Assembly (NCBI GenBank): GCA_024741835.1
Contig: JAENRP010000470.1
Span: 1-27,188 of the forward strand
Reading direction: 5' to 3'
DNA: 27,188 bases
Origin: Diplocarpon mali
Taxonomy: Eukaryota > Ascomycota > Leotiomycetes > Helotiales > Drepanopezizaceae
Below are positions 1 to 11,510 of the stretch, piece by piece. The position numbers were made by a program, and so were the translations under genes. The notes beneath the pieces are model-generated. The model ran no database searches. It saw only the letters and a list, made by a program, of their open reading frames with translations, and was not told the origin of the DNA. Positions within the stretch are counted from its first letter, which is position 1. Every line of letters begins with the position of its first letter.

Positions 1-266
1 GATAAGTATATTATCCTTTAAGATACTTAAGTTAATAGTAATATTAAAGTGATTTAAAAGGCGGCTTAAATCCTATCTAAGGAGACTTAGATATAAATTT
101 CTATAGTCTTAAAGACTTAGGATGCCCTTTAGTTAGCTTAATTAAATGAAGCTTATGCCCTTTGCTATAGTATCGACCTTATAAACACTTAATAAGCTAT
201 AAGTGCCTTTAAATCTATCTAATATTAATAATTAACTATTTGCAAGATCTATTGTGCGCTATTTAA

Positions 267-281
267 GGCAGCAATGCTGCC
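267..281. repeat. Perfect hairpin, 6-bp arms
   Basis: Arms GGCAGC and GCTGCC are separated by AAT. The arms are GC-rich in an otherwise AT-rich region. It lies 21 bp before a second, stronger hairpin and next to the palindrome GTCTTAAGAC (289-298). Function unknown. Confidence 0.6.
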
Positions 282-302
282 CTTAGGCGTCTTAAGACTT
301 AA

Positions 303-323
303 GGCGCTAAGGTGCTTAGCGCC
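303..323. repeat. Perfect hairpin, 9-bp arms
   Basis: Arms GGCGCTAAG and CTTAGCGCC are separated by GTG. With the hairpin at 267-281 and the 10-bp palindrome between them, it forms a compact structured block. It could be a remnant of a foldback or hairpin-ended element, or a folded RNA. No T-run follows that would suggest a terminator. Confidence 0.6.
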
Positions 324-398
324 CTTTAATATATAAAAGGGTTATTTAGCTTAGCTAAGGGCTATTCTTAGGCTTCCTTTAATAATATCTACTACTAA

Positions 399-604
399 AA
401 GGGCAAGGGTAGATAGGTCCCTTTTAAGGGCCCTTTAAAGGGCAAGGATCTAGATCTTAATAATTTAAATAAACTGAATCTAAAGGAGATCGCAGCTGCT
501 CTTACTTAAGTATAAGCTTAAGAGGAGCGGGCTAACTTAACTGCTACTTTAAGTAGTAAGGCTTCTAGGCCTTAGGGGTTTAAGGATCTACGCTTTAGAA
601 ATCC
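399..604 (+). pseudogene. Possible coding fragment cut by the Gypsy-1 insertion
   Basis: Frame 3 reads through about 68 codons whose only stops are TAG/TAA of the type RIP makes from CAG, CAA or TGG. The composition is hydrophilic (Lys, Asn, Pro, Gln, Ala) and resembles a disordered gag-like linker. The frame runs up to the ATCC duplication at the Gypsy-1 LTR and could continue from 12395, although the continuation soon meets more stops. No family is recognised. In RIP-mutated DNA such a frame can also arise by chance. Confidence 0.25.
601..604. repeat. Left target-site duplication of Gypsy-1 (ATCC)
   Basis: ATCC directly precedes the 5' LTR and recurs at 12391-12394 directly after the 3' LTR. 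The apparent fifth matching base (A) is the last base of the 3' LTR, so the duplication is taken as 4 bp. Confidence 0.75.
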
Positions 605-852
605 TATAGAGACCTGAGATGGATAGGTCTTGTGATATATATCATATGATCGGCGCAGGCCGGTAGGAGGATAAAAGGGCCACCTTCTGTATATAGAGAC
701 AGCGCGTGTTGCTATAGTACTGAATATACCCTATACTTAGGACTTGTTCCTAATATCTTATTTAAGAGAGCCTGCTTATAGTGCTTCCTCCTCTTGTTTT
801 TAGGTCTTCCCTTAGGCCTATTCTTATGTTATCTCCTCCTTAAAGTTTTATA
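605..852 (+). repeat. Gypsy-1 5' LTR (248 bp)
   Basis: It matches 12143-12390 over its full length with scattered, mainly transition differences. It begins TATAGAGACC (TG start mutated to TA) and ends AAGTTTTATA (CA end mutated to TA). The antisense strand holds a frame that is almost fully open across the LTR. Confidence 0.92.
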
Positions 853-872
853 TTAGTAACCTACGCAGGGAC
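853..872 (+). other. Putative Gypsy-1 primer binding site
   Basis: The sequence directly after the LTR starts TTAGTAACC. Undoing one TpG-to-TpA change gives TGG, the usual start of a site complementary to a tRNA 3' CCA end. I could not match the rest to a particular tRNA by eye. Confidence 0.4.
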
Positions 873-1795
873 CGATTTCTTAAGATTTCTATCCTTATAC
901 GACCTTATCGATCTCTTAGTTCGCAGATAAGAGACCGGCCTTTGAAATACGTCTTTGAAACACTTATAGCATTTTAATCAACTTTAAAACCCTTATCCTT
1001 AATCGCTTAATTATTTAGAACTGTCGATTTTCGTTTAGCAACTATTAACAACCTTAGACTTTCCCTTTTCAGCTCTGCTTTGAAAACCCTTATTCTCTTC
1101 CTTAACTTTGAGATTTTCGGAATTTTCGGCTTCTTAGTATAAAAAGTTTAGCAAATCCTATAATAGCAATTTCAAATAGTAGTAGTTTTAAGTACTTAAG
1201 TAATACTAAGCGCAAACTCTAATTGGAAGTGCCTCTTTAGAATCCTTAGAAATCCGAATCTGATAATTTAGCCGCCTCGGCTTGATAAAACTTTAAAAAT
1301 TGCCTTAGAATCGTCTTTAAAGACCCCTTTATTCTAAAGACTAATAGGAATTGGCCTAAAGGCTAAGAAGAATCTTAGATATAAACCTTATCTTGGAAAT
1401 TGGTCTTAGATTAGGTAAACCTTATCTTATTGCAATTAGTTGTAATACTCTTATTAGTTGTTTAGTACTTACTTAGAATCTCTTAGTAAACTTAGATTAA
1501 ACTTTTAGCGGAATTCGGAATTATACTCTTAGGCCTAGCCTATAAGTAAGAGGATAAAAAGACGTCTTTAAACAACTTAGGACTACTACTTACTTTTTTA
1601 ATATCGACGCTTGAAAATATTAATAATAATAACAATTTTGAACTTTTTACTAACCCTTTGTTCGAATCTTTTCAAACTCGTCTTAGTCACTCTAAGATTG
1701 ACTCGGATTCTAAACGCTTTTTAAGCCCTTTTGAATCTTAAAGTACTTCTTTTAGCAATTAATCTCGCAATATCGAAGCTTCCCCTTTGCCTTCT
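873..1795 (+). other. Gypsy-1 leader, possible N-terminal extension of gag
   Basis: Between the primer site and the first convincing gag ATG (1796), frame 2 (the gag frame) stays open from about 863 apart from RIP-type stops. It has Pro/Gln/Asn-rich and Ser-rich stretches, including a run of Asn codons near 1620-1640. Gag may start upstream of 1796, or this may be a leader that is open because RIP creates few other stops. No domain is recognisable. Confidence 0.35.
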
Positions 1796-4425
1796 ATGGA
1801 TTCTATTAACTTAGATAGTTAGTATAAAACGATAATGGCCGTATTTAAGGCTATTACTAATCACTTTCCCCTTCCTAGTTCCCTTAGTACTTCTTACTTT
1901 ATAGGCGCTAATATTACTAATTTCCTTAAGTAATATAAGGAAACTTATTACGATTTTGGTATTATATAAGAGGATATGATTTCTCGACTTTTTTACTACT
2001 ATGACTATATAAGTAAAGATATTATTAAATCCCTTCTTAAATAGAAAACGCATAGTTTATAGGAATTCCTTATTAAGGCTCTTAAGTCTGAATTCCGAGA
2101 ATTTGATAGATAGTAGATTTGCGATACCTTGGCTTTCTTAAAGGAATTTATTCTAGTCACTTATACTCTTAAGGAACTTAAAAACTACTATCGGACTTTT
2201 ATTTGTATATTAAATACCTTAATCAGCTAGAAAATACTTAGCGAAGTTGAAAGAGGCCGCCTTTTCTTACTTAGATTACCTATTAGCCTTTGAAATAAGA
2301 TCATTAAGCATTTTAAGATTAATAAGTAAGACCTTATAACCTTTGCCTTATTTAAGGAATTCTTAGCCTTTGCTTTAAAATCAGATCTTAGTAAGAGAAC
2401 TATTAATACTATAGAGTAGGAAAAAGCCCCTACTCCCTCTTATACTAAAGACCTTAAGAGCCTGGTCTAAGAATACTTAAAGGCTTTAGAAGTTATAGAG
2501 GAGGTAAAGAAGAACCTAGTGGTTATACCTTTCACTTGCGGTCCTAACCTAGGAGTAAGATCCAACCTTAGAATTAAGGAACTTAAGACCTAATTTATAG
2601 AACTCTAAATCTAAAGCTTAGAAACTAGGATTAATAATCTCTTATAGGAAAAATAGTATATTTCCTAATTTAATAATAGGTAAAACTCGGCTACTATAAG
2701 CCAATATAGTAGTTCCTATTACCAGACTCTTACTTCTTATCATTTGGAATAACTAGCTAATATAAGAACTCAATAGTTGATTAAAGAAGGAGAAATTAAT
2801 CCTAACTAGCACTTTATTAATATTAATACTATAGGGTACTAAGGGAATGGCAATAGAAGACGATTAACTTGCAACTTTTGCAATAATAAAGAACCTAACT
2901 GCGCTTTATATAAGTATCGTAACAATTGCCCTCTTTTCTATTGTTTTATTAACACTAGGGTTATATATATTAATAAGTATAGGATACTTTGCATTAGAGA
3001 TCTTAGGCTAAAAGCTATCCCTATTAAAAAGCACTAGAATCGCTTATAGTTATAAACTGTTCGAATAATGATATATAATATAAAATAGGATAAGAATTTA
3101 GTCGAACGATAGCGTATTATAGATATGAATGCTAAAATTCCAACTTATATATATACTAGTCCAACTAGCAACCTACCTAAGGGAGTTCTTAAGGACCTAG
3201 CTTCTAATTAAACAACTATAGAAGTTAAAGGCATCTCTGTCTTAGGATAGGTTAATAATAATATGTTTGCTAATATTAATGCTACTTCTGTGTTTAGAAA
3301 CCCTTGGAATACTTAGTGTCCTTTTAGATCTACTACTCCTTTAATACTAATAAAACCAGCTAAAGTCCAGAAATCAACGCGTATAACTTAGGAATCTTAA
3401 TATGGAGTTTAAACGCTAAAAGATACCTAATAATCTGGAACCGCAATGGATAAGGATGAAGCCGATATAGTAGACGAATTGATTAGAGATATAATAGATA
3501 AAGATGGCTTTAAGCTTAAAGATTAAGAAGTTGAAGTTATTACGCGGACCCTTGACCTTAAGCGAAAGAGATAGATGTTAAAATAGGAGAAATTCGTTAA
3601 TAAATACGCTAGTTTAACCGCAATAGAGAAAGCTGTAGAGAATATTATAGCTTAGTAAATTAACTTTATATTTAAAGACCTATTTAGTTTGACTGGACGC
3701 TTTAATAAAGTATTAAGAAAGCATATCCTAGTTACCTTTAAAAATTTGAATAATAATAAGGAAATGGAAATTGTAATATAAAAGAACTTTAAGAAGCACT
3801 TAGCCTTAATCAAATGTCTTTAGATTGCAAAAGACAAAGGAACCTAAAGGTACTATAATATTATAGCAATAGCTTTGATATTTTAGAATATTAATTGAAA
3901 TTGTTTAGTAGTTGTAATAAAAAGCCCTATTATTATTTATTTTATAAAAGAATCAGTTAAAGCAAAGGCTCTAATCGATTATAATTCAGAAGTTAATATA
4001 ATAATTAGAAAAGTAGTAGAAATAGCTCAATTGATAATTATTAATAATCGACTCCTTATTTATTCAACTGTCTCTAGATCGAAATACAATTTTAATAGAT
4101 AGGTGAAAAATATAAAGGTTAAAGTCAAAGGAATCATTAATTATACTAACTTTCTAATAATAGAGAATTCTTCAAATGATATTCTTTTAAGAATGCCCTT
4201 TATTTTAAAATCTTAGCTAATATTTAATTATCCTAGAGATAGGCTTATAAAAGCTAGCCTTTAAAATATAGATCGATCCTTAAAAGGATAAATGGTTATC
4301 GTAAGAGATATAGCCGAATTTTAAAACGAGGTTTCGGAAAATAATTAGCTAGCATAAGGGCTAAGCTTAATACTAGTAAAGGAAGGCACCTAGCGAGGAG
4401 TTATAGTAAAAGAAAGGTGAGTTTG
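1796..4425 (+). pseudogene. Gypsy-1 gag-protease frame
   Basis: This would encode the structural Gag polyprotein and the aspartic protease that cuts it. All of it is in frame 2. The ATG at 1796 is followed by a capsid-like domain to about 2400, a linker with a palindromic module (2534-2557), and a Cys-rich zinc knuckle at 2870-2929. The knuckle's Cys codons are at 2870, 2879, 2900 and 2927, and two Tyr codons (2909, 2915) are probably former His. The protease motif A-L-I-D with S-E-V-N after it starts with Asp at 3977; the usual D-S/T-G reads D-Y-N here. The second retropepsin motif, I-L-L-G-M-P in ancestral form, is near 4183-4200. Many internal TAA/TAG stops are present. The frame gives way to frame 1 somewhere between about 4330 and 4449, by overlap and frameshift or by an indel linked to the module at 4449. 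Confidence 0.85.
2534..2557 (+). repeat. Palindromic module 1 (gag linker), A-B' type
   Basis: This 24-bp copy has half-site A followed by the complement of half-site B. It lies between the capsid-like domain and the zinc knuckle. In the gag frame it reads T-C-G-P-N-L-G-V. Confidence 0.8.
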
Positions 4426-4448
4426 CCGATTTTAAATAATAGCAATTT

Positions 4449-4473
4449 GACTTATAGTCTTGGACTAGGAGTC
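4449..4473 (+). repeat. Palindromic module 2 (protease-RT linker), A-B' type
   Basis: This 25-bp copy has ends GACTT and GAGTC. In pol frame 1 it reads T-Y-S-L-G-L-G-V. It lies at or just after the point where coding moves from frame 2 to frame 1. Confidence 0.75.
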
Positions 4474-6577
4474 AAATCTGGAATTTTAAAAATTGGTGCA
4501 ATTAGAGTTTTATTAGCTTAATAATTAAGAAAAAAGAAAAATAAGGTAGAGAAGAGAGTTTGTTTTATAAATTTTGATAATTTACCAATTATTTTAAAAA
4601 ACTTAAAAACCATTTATAGGCTAGACCCGCAAGTGAAAAACAATAAAATTACTAATAATATTTCTATTTATATACTTTAAATTAATAATTTAGAAAATCT
4701 TTTATTTATTTTTAAAAAGGAAAATTCAGATCATTTTATAGGATTTGATAAAAAAGGAAAGAAGTAGAGAAGCATAGTATTAGCTAATATTTAAACTATA
4801 TATAAAAGTAAGACTAATAAAGTACAATTAGTAGATTAGGGAATCTCTAACGGCTTAAAGCTTAAAGGATTAGATAATTGGTTTAAATAAGATAAGAAGC
4901 TTCGACCTTTGAAGCTAGGTAGCAAATTCGATAAGTTCATTATAGGTAGATTTTCTAATAAACCTATTAGATATCGACTAATAAAAGAACGTTTCGATAT
5001 ACTAAAAATTAAAGAAGACTTAATAGAGTAAGAACGCAAACTACTTTATAAAACCTTAATAAATTGAGAGGATGCTTTAGCTTTTGATTAGACGGAACTT
5101 AGCCAGATTCGAGAAGAGGTTACGCCTTATATTAAGATTAAGATAATACCTTATAAAGCTTAGTAAGAGAAAACATTCGGGGTTCCTAAAGCTCTTTAAG
5201 AAAAGGTAATCGAAATGTTAAAGGATAGGCTAAAGCAAGGTGTTCTTAAGTTCTATAATAGCCCTTATAAGAATAAATAATTCCTAGTTGTTAAGAAGGA
5301 GAAGGGAACTTATAGATTAATAATAGCAGTAGTAGAGATAAACCGAGTAATTGTTAAAGATGCTAACGTTCTTTTAAATATAGATAAGTTTTTAAATGAA
5401 TTCGCAGGATTAACCTATAGCTCTCTTATTAACTTCTTCTTTAGATATAACCAATTTATTCTTAATGTTAAATCGAGAGATATAATAGCAATTTAAACCC
5501 CTCTTAGGCTACTTCGAATAATAAGATTACCTTAAGGGGTTATAAATTCGATCGCTTAATTTGTTTAAGTAATTTATAAGATACTAGTAGATTGTATACC
5601 TAATATTGCGCTCCCTTATATAGATAATATAAGAGTAAAAGGATCAAGATCATTTTATAACTATAAAGAAGTTCTCCTTAGTATATAACGATTTATAATA
5701 GAATATATTTAAAACCTGGATTAGGTGCTTATACGATTCGAAAGGGTAGGAGTAATAGTTAGTCCGAAGTTATAATACTATCTTCTATCAATGGAAATTG
5801 TTAGTTTTATTACTAATTCTAATGGCCGAAGTCCTTAGAGGGCTAAAGTACTTAAAATCGACGAATAGAAGAAGTATAATAATATGGCAAAAGCTCGCGC
5901 ATTTATTAGAGTTATAGTATACTATCGCATTTAGATTAAGGATTTTGCTAAAAAGGCAGTACCTATTTACTCCTTATTTTAGAAAGGGGCTGAGTTTTAA
6001 TAGGAGAAACCCTAAATAGAGGCTATAAAATAATTGAAGCAAGCGTTGCTTAAGGCGCCTTATCTGATTAAAATAGATTATAGAGCTAACGCTAGGCTAA
6101 TTATACTAATAGTTGACGCAAGCTTAATCAGATGGGGTACTATCCTTTAATAAGCTGATAGCTAATAGAAAAGACATCTAGCTTGCTTTAAAAGTAGTCT
6201 TTAGAATCTAGCGGAAATAAAGTATAATATTATTAAATAGGAATGCAAAGGCGCTTTAAAGGCGATGAAAAAGATGAGAAGCGACCTTTATAGCACTTAC
6301 TTTATTTTTAAAACTGATGCTAAAGTGCTAGTAGAATAATTAAATAGAGCTGTAAGCGACCTACTAGGAGCCTTATTAATAAAATGGATTGCTTAAATAA
6401 GACTAATGGACTTTAAAGTCAAACACATTCTAGGAATGAAAAACACTACTGCTAATGGCCTTTTAAGAAGAACTCGGCCCTACCCCTTTAATTTAATTAA
6501 AGAAGACGAAATAGATATTAATAAATAGGTAGAAAACGAAGTTAGTTATCTATTGATATATTGCCTTAAAGGGACTT

Positions 6578-6602
6578 GACTCGCGAGCCTGGCCCGCAAG
6601 TT
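6578..6602 (+). repeat. Palindromic module 3 (RNase H-integrase linker), A-A' type
   Basis: Both halves are type A, so it is a near-perfect 12+1+12 palindrome; the arm mismatches are transitions. In pol frame 1 it is read in the alternative open frame (L-A-S-L-A-R-K), unlike most copies. Confidence 0.8.
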
Positions 6603-8012
6603 AAATAAGAGAATTTTATTACCTAACTACTTAAGTAACTTTAAAGAAATCGCGAAGTTTTTAATTATATTTAAACGATTAAAGATAGTTGCTCTTAAGG
6701 ATTTTTAGAAATTCAAAGCTAAAGCTCTAATTTATCTAGTATAAGGAAGACAATTGTTTAAAAGGAGCGATAACTTATTCCTTATATAACTCTGCTTAAA
6801 TAACGAAAAACTAAAGGCTAAGGCTATTTAAGATATTTATAAGGAAACTGGCTATTAAGGAGCTAAGTCCACTTACTATTAACTCTTGAGAAAATTCTTT
6901 TGGAAAGGCTCTTTTAAAGATTATAAAGCTTTTATAAAGAGTTGCGTCCTTTATTAGAAATGAAAACCTAATTATAAGGAAAATCCCTTATTCTTAACCT
7001 AGCTATTAGGCCTTTTTTATAAAGTCAGCCTTAATGTTATATAAGTACTAACTATTAAGAATAGGATAATATATTTTGCTTTAGTAAAGGAAGACCTATT
7101 AAGATGGCCTAAAGGACGACCTTTAAGATCTGCTAACTTTAAATCTATTATAAAGTTCCTTTAAGAAGACGTAGTCTATCGCTATAGACTTTTTAGCAGA
7201 TTAACTATTAATAGAGGCCTTAAAAATAAAGGAGTAGTTAAAGCTTTCTTATAAAAATATAATATTAAACAGGTTCAAATCTTAGTATATAACTCGAAAG
7301 CTAATAGAGTGGTAGAATAAGGATACTATAATATTCTTAATAGTCTATTTAAAGTTACTTGCAAAGGATTTAAGGATTAGATAAAACGCTTTTATAGAAT
7401 ACTCTTTGCTTATCAAACGATAATCTATAAACCAACTAGAGTTATACTATTCTTCCTTATCTATAGTAGAGAGGCATAGCTCCTTCTTAAATCCTAATGG
7501 CCTATTTAAAGATTGTTCGACTATAGTCAAATTCGGAACCGTTCCGATTTGCTTACGATAAGATGCTAATAACTTAAGCTTTAAGATATAGATATAAAGG
7601 AAATTATTCTATAAAAGAAACGATATTAAGAAAAAGCTAAGGAAGCATAGGCTGCTTCTAAAGTACTTAAAACGCACCCTATTTGAAAAGATGATCTTAT
7701 CCTAGTTTATGATATTGTAAAAAGTATTAATATATTAGTAGATACTAAACTTGACTATTAATAGCTTAGTCTATTTAAGGTTAAATCTAAGTAGAAAGAT
7801 AAGGGATACTATTCTCTTTAGGAACTTAATAGAATCGATATTAAGAGAACCTTTACAGCTAACCGATTAAAGCGCTTTTATTAATGCGATTAGACCTTAT
7901 TCCCCTTAAAAGACGAATTAGAAATTGATACAACCTCTGAATCCTCTATAGGAACCGACGGCGATATAAGCAATTTTGAACCCTCAGATAAAGACTAAGA
8001 TTTTTCCAATTT

Positions 8013-8037
8013 GACTTATAAGCTGGTCTTGCGAGTA
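8013..8037 (+). repeat. Palindromic module 4 (pol C-terminus), A-A' type
   Basis: This 25-bp copy is more decayed than module 3. In frame 1 it reads T-Y-K-L-V-L-R-V. It lies past the integrase, about 120 bp before the probable end of pol. Confidence 0.65.
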
Positions 8038-8160
8038 AAGAATATTAAAATACCTAACTAATCGCAACCTTAAGTTATTATTCTTAAAATATCCGAAGAA
8101 CGCAAATAGGAATATCGAACGATTTCCTAGCCTATCAATTGTCCTACCTTCCTCTAATCC

Positions 8161-8430
8161 TTATTTTTATATTTTTAATAAGGTCGCCTCCTTTGTTATT
8201 TAAGATATAGATCTTTTAAGATTACTTTAAATTCTTACCTACTTTGACTTATTTTGCATTCTTAATATTAGCCTTTAATTATAGCATTCCTATTACTTTC
8301 CTTAAATAATAAATAAAAAGTCCAATTTCCTTAATATATATATAGTAAACTTATTGCAGCTTATATGCCCTTTTAATTCTTATATCCTATTGAACTTTCT
8401 TATTTATATTCCTTATCTTTTATAAGTAAT
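8161..8430 (+). other. Spacer between pol and the accessory frame
   Basis: About 270 bp are AT-rich with stops in all frames. No promoter or motif is recognisable apart from AT runs such as the one near 8335-8345. Confidence 0.4.
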
Positions 8431-10665
8431 ATGCCTTTAAAGAATTTACAAATGGTTTTATCTATTATAATAAGGGATAAATAAGCACTAGTTATAAACT
8501 TCTCTTAAGACGGTAGAGCTATTGCATTATTAGAGAACTTTAAATCGACCTACGCAGCCTTAGGAGATATAGAGTAATAAAAACTCCTTTTAGCTTACGC
8601 GAATGCTATTAATAACCTTTTAACTTAAGTGGCCCTTGGAATTCTCCAATTTGACGACTTCTTAATTGAAGAATTAAGATTGAAGGGAATCTCTAAAGAG
8701 GAATTCTTGGCCGATGCAGATTAATATATAACCTTAGCTAACACTTTTAAAATAGACTAAGATAAAAGGGAAGAATCTATTCGACGATTAGATAATTTAG
8801 CCACTAATAAGAGAGGACTCCTATTTCGTTCGCGCTTTTTAACAAATATTAATTCTAATAATAGAAGGCAAGTGTTATTAAAAATTCTTAAGGAAAATAC
8901 TCTTATAGCTAAAGCTATATAAATTCTTAATTTCTTTATTATTTAAGAAGGAGTAGTAAAATTCCGAAGCAATCGAATTCGCAGTTGCAGATTTGTAAGC
9001 TTATTTAATATAGTACTTATAGCAGCTGATAGGGCTATAAAAAGATCAAATTAGGCTATAGATATTACCTTACCTAATAGTACTATTATTAATATACTAA
9101 GGCTCTGCGCTTCTGCTTATAGTTTACTTATTTTAAAAGAGAACTGGACTCTTATATTAAGGTTTAGATAAGATTTCTTTAATAATAAAGAAGGGAATTG
9201 GTTATTTGTAATTAAGCCTGCCTTGAAATTCGCTTCTTAACTTAAAGATATAATAAGTGCTAAACTATATAATTTGACTTGCGGTCTTAGATTAGGAGTT
9301 AGAAATGAGAATTTTAAAACTGGACCTAACTTGCCTTTTGCTGAAATGATTTTAAAAACCGCTGCTAAACAAATTGCTTAAACGCTTAGCGCAGCCTCTT
9401 TAGAATTTTCGGAATCTTTAAGGGACTCTCCTTTAGCTAAACGACCTATTTTAGCTCAACCTTTAAAAAGGATAGATCATTTAATAGTTACCTTAGCTAA
9501 TTTGCAATTTAAAATTAAAGGATTGTGCGCTTACTTAAACTCTTTCCTTAATAACTTAAAGGAGCTAGTTCTTAACTTCTTTATATCTATATGCAACTGT
9601 TTTAAAAACGATAATATAAGGGAAGACCCTATTCCTACTACTCTAAAGACGACTAGGAGAGCTATTAGATAGATTTAATAACTTATTTTAAATGAGTTCG
9701 CTCTTACAGATATTGTTCAATTCTTTAATAATTATAGAAGTTAAGAACCTAGTCTCTTAGATGCTAAGCGAGACTATTTTATCTTATAAGAAAGAGAATG
9801 CGAAGAGGAATCTATTAATTAGGACATTTGTGATTATAGCAATATGCCTTAATCGGTCATTCTTAACCTCGAGCTTAAAGAACGATATAATATTCAAGTA
9901 TCCTTTGCAATAAAGACTCGCTTTCGATAGTATCTTTTTAATATAGAAATCGAAGGGAGAAGACTTTGCGACCTTTATATTCGCTCTTTTTCAATTTACT
10001 ATAGTTTTAATTATAAAGGATTTAATATTAATGAAACTATTAAATACCTTGAACTTCTTTATATAATAGAAGATGTCGATCTTTTTCTAATCTACCTTAA
10101 TAATCAGTTCTTTATCTCTTTAAGGATATACAAATCTAACCTATTGATAATGGAGGCATCTTTAGGTACTATAAAATTTAAGGCTGATCCTGAAGCCTTA
10201 AAGGCGTTAGAGCTGATTAAATAGAATAATTCTTTCTTTTCGATATTATTAAGTAATAAATAGTAAGAGGAAATAGAGGAAGAAGGGTCAATTATGATGC
10301 TTAAACCCTTTAGATACCGCTTCCTAATCGACAATTTTACTACTAATGATAGTGCTTTTACAAGTATATTCCTCTCTATTATAAGATAAGAAGTAGAGAT
10401 ATACCTTTATCACTTCTACCCTATGGATAACGCGACCTCTATACCTTCTTATTTTCTTTATAATATAATATTTAGTCTTACTTAATAAGTCCTTCGGATA
10501 TATTATAAACTCTACCTCTTAGCTATAATAGCGAAAAGTAGAGGAGCCTATTAGCTTACGGCCTACCCTAAACCTCCTTAATTGATTAGCCTTAGTCTTT
10601 ACAATTAAGTTGTTTCGATAAAGAGGGATGCAAGTGCTACTAATAAAGAAATTCCGATTTTCTGA
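8431..10665 (+). pseudogene. Gypsy-1 accessory frame, first part; function unknown
   Basis: From an ATG at 8431, frame 1 runs 745 codons to a TGA at 10663. Every interruption before that is TAA or TAG where CAA/CAG would fit, which suggests a real reading frame later damaged by RIP. I do not recognise the product: it has no gag knuckle, protease, RT, integrase or clear envelope signature, and no convincing transmembrane segment. It is rich in Leu, Ile, Lys and Asn. A palindromic module at 9276-9300 is read in frame as T-C-G-L-R-L-G-V. The terminating TGA is formed by the first bases of the next module at 10664, and a second open stretch begins there in another frame. It could be a captured host gene, an envelope-like or regulatory protein, or part of another element. 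It is within the LTRs, so it belongs to Gypsy-1 as inserted. Confidence 0.6.
9276..9300 (+). repeat. Palindromic module 5 (accessory frame), A-B' type
   Basis: This 25-bp copy has ends GACTT and GAGTT. The accessory frame continues unchanged on both sides, so the insertion here added a multiple of three bases. Confidence 0.8.
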
Positions 10666-10688
10666 CTCCTAGGCCCGGCTCGCAGGTC
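10664..10688 (+). repeat. Palindromic module 6, B-A' type, at a frame switch
   Basis: This 25-bp copy has ends GACTC and AGGTC. The upstream accessory frame (frame 1) terminates in its first bases, and the downstream frame 3 reads through it as T-P-R-P-G-S-Q-V. Confidence 0.85.
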
Positions 10689-11485
10689 AACTCCCCTAAT
10701 AATAGAACTATTGACTATCATATGATTCCTATTGCAAAACAATCGACTGGAGAATTTACTATATAGGAAAAGTCTTATAAGTTATCTATACTTATACCCT
10801 ATTGTCTTAAGAACTCTTAATAGATCTCGTTGAATCTAGCGTAGAGCACTATATAATAAAAAGAGCTGAATACTAAGGAGAAAATTATCTTAAAGGAATA
10901 CGTTTCAAACGACACTACTCTATTCTTAGTATTTATAAGATAAGGTACATTTATTGATCTTAATTTGGAATAGGAACCTGGAAAGGGCGGCTTTTTAACT
11001 ATTAGCAATAACTATACAGAAGTTATTAGCAATGATTCACTTAAGAATGGCACTAACTTAGAAGATTTTCTCATTAACTCACTTAGTATAAAGAGACTAA
11101 GCATAGTAAGATAGGGTGCGGCTAGAGAATCTTCTGCAAAGTTCTATACAACCCTTGGGATAACGAAAGGCGGTCTATTATTAGAGGCCCTTATAGGTAG
11201 AAGATTATAGAATGACCTATTAATAGTAATGGCTATAAAGGAGTTGTTCTCGAAGGATGTAGCACAACTGATAATATATTTAAAGAAATACAAGTAAGAA
11301 CTTTTTAACGATTTTGCTAATACTTAAAAGCTAGTGCAATAACTAGAACTATAGTTATATAGCGACAAATCCTAGGCTAAGACGAAAGGCACTAACGATA
11401 ATATTAAGGCTAATAATATAATTGATAAGACAATTCTTCTCGAGAAGTACAGTACTAAAAAGCCTTATGCAAAAACCCTTGATAC

Positions 11486-11510
11486 GACTCCTAGGCCTAG
11501 CCCGCGACTC
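11486..11510 (+). repeat. Palindromic module 7, B-A' type
   Basis: This 25-bp copy reads T-P-R-P-S-P-R-L in the second accessory frame. Its right end is GACTC instead of GAGTC, so the outermost arm is partly lost. Confidence 0.7.

Larger units (their letters stand above)
1..604. other. Flanking AT-rich DNA, no intact gene
   Basis: This stretch lies left of the Gypsy-1 5' LTR. No conserved domain is recognisable. Its visible contents are dense short inverted repeats (best at 267-323 and 545-560) and a possible degraded coding fragment at 399-604. It may be the far side of the host DNA or element into which Copia-2 and Gypsy-1 inserted. With Gypsy-1 removed, base 604 would join base 12395. Confidence 0.5.
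4426..8160 (+). pseudogene. Gypsy-1 pol: RT, RNase H, integrase
   Basis: This would copy the element RNA into DNA and integrate it. Everything is in frame 1. The RT spans about 5180-5760, starting V-P-K-A-L at 5182. Its active-site F/Y-x-D-D reads Y-I-D-N at 5617-5628, the second Asp lost through TpG-to-TpA. RNase H spans about 6030-6480, with Asp at 6115 (V-D-A-S) and Asp at 6316 (T-D-A-K). The integrase zinc finger keeps Tyr for His at 6838 and 6853, Cys at 6943, and Tyr for Cys at 6952. The integrase core runs about 7000-7500: the first Asp (7033) and second Asp (7210) are now Asn, and Glu 7315 is kept, 34 residues after the second. No chromodomain was recognised. Modules lie in the protease-RT linker, the RNase H-integrase linker and the C-terminus. 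Stops are mainly TAA/TAG. Confidence 0.9.

Noticed and set aside
605..852. Shared words CATATGAT and TCGGCGCA between Gypsy-1 and Copia-1 LTRs
   Set aside because: Short, in different order and spacing; likely coincidence.
1811..2053. - strand open frame of 80 codons
   Set aside because: It lies opposite the Gypsy-1 gag capsid region; no independent support.
4836..5039. - strand open frame of 67 codons, and similar ones at 10104-10334 and 10817-11008
   Set aside because: They lie opposite Gypsy-1 pol or the accessory frame, with no motif of their own.
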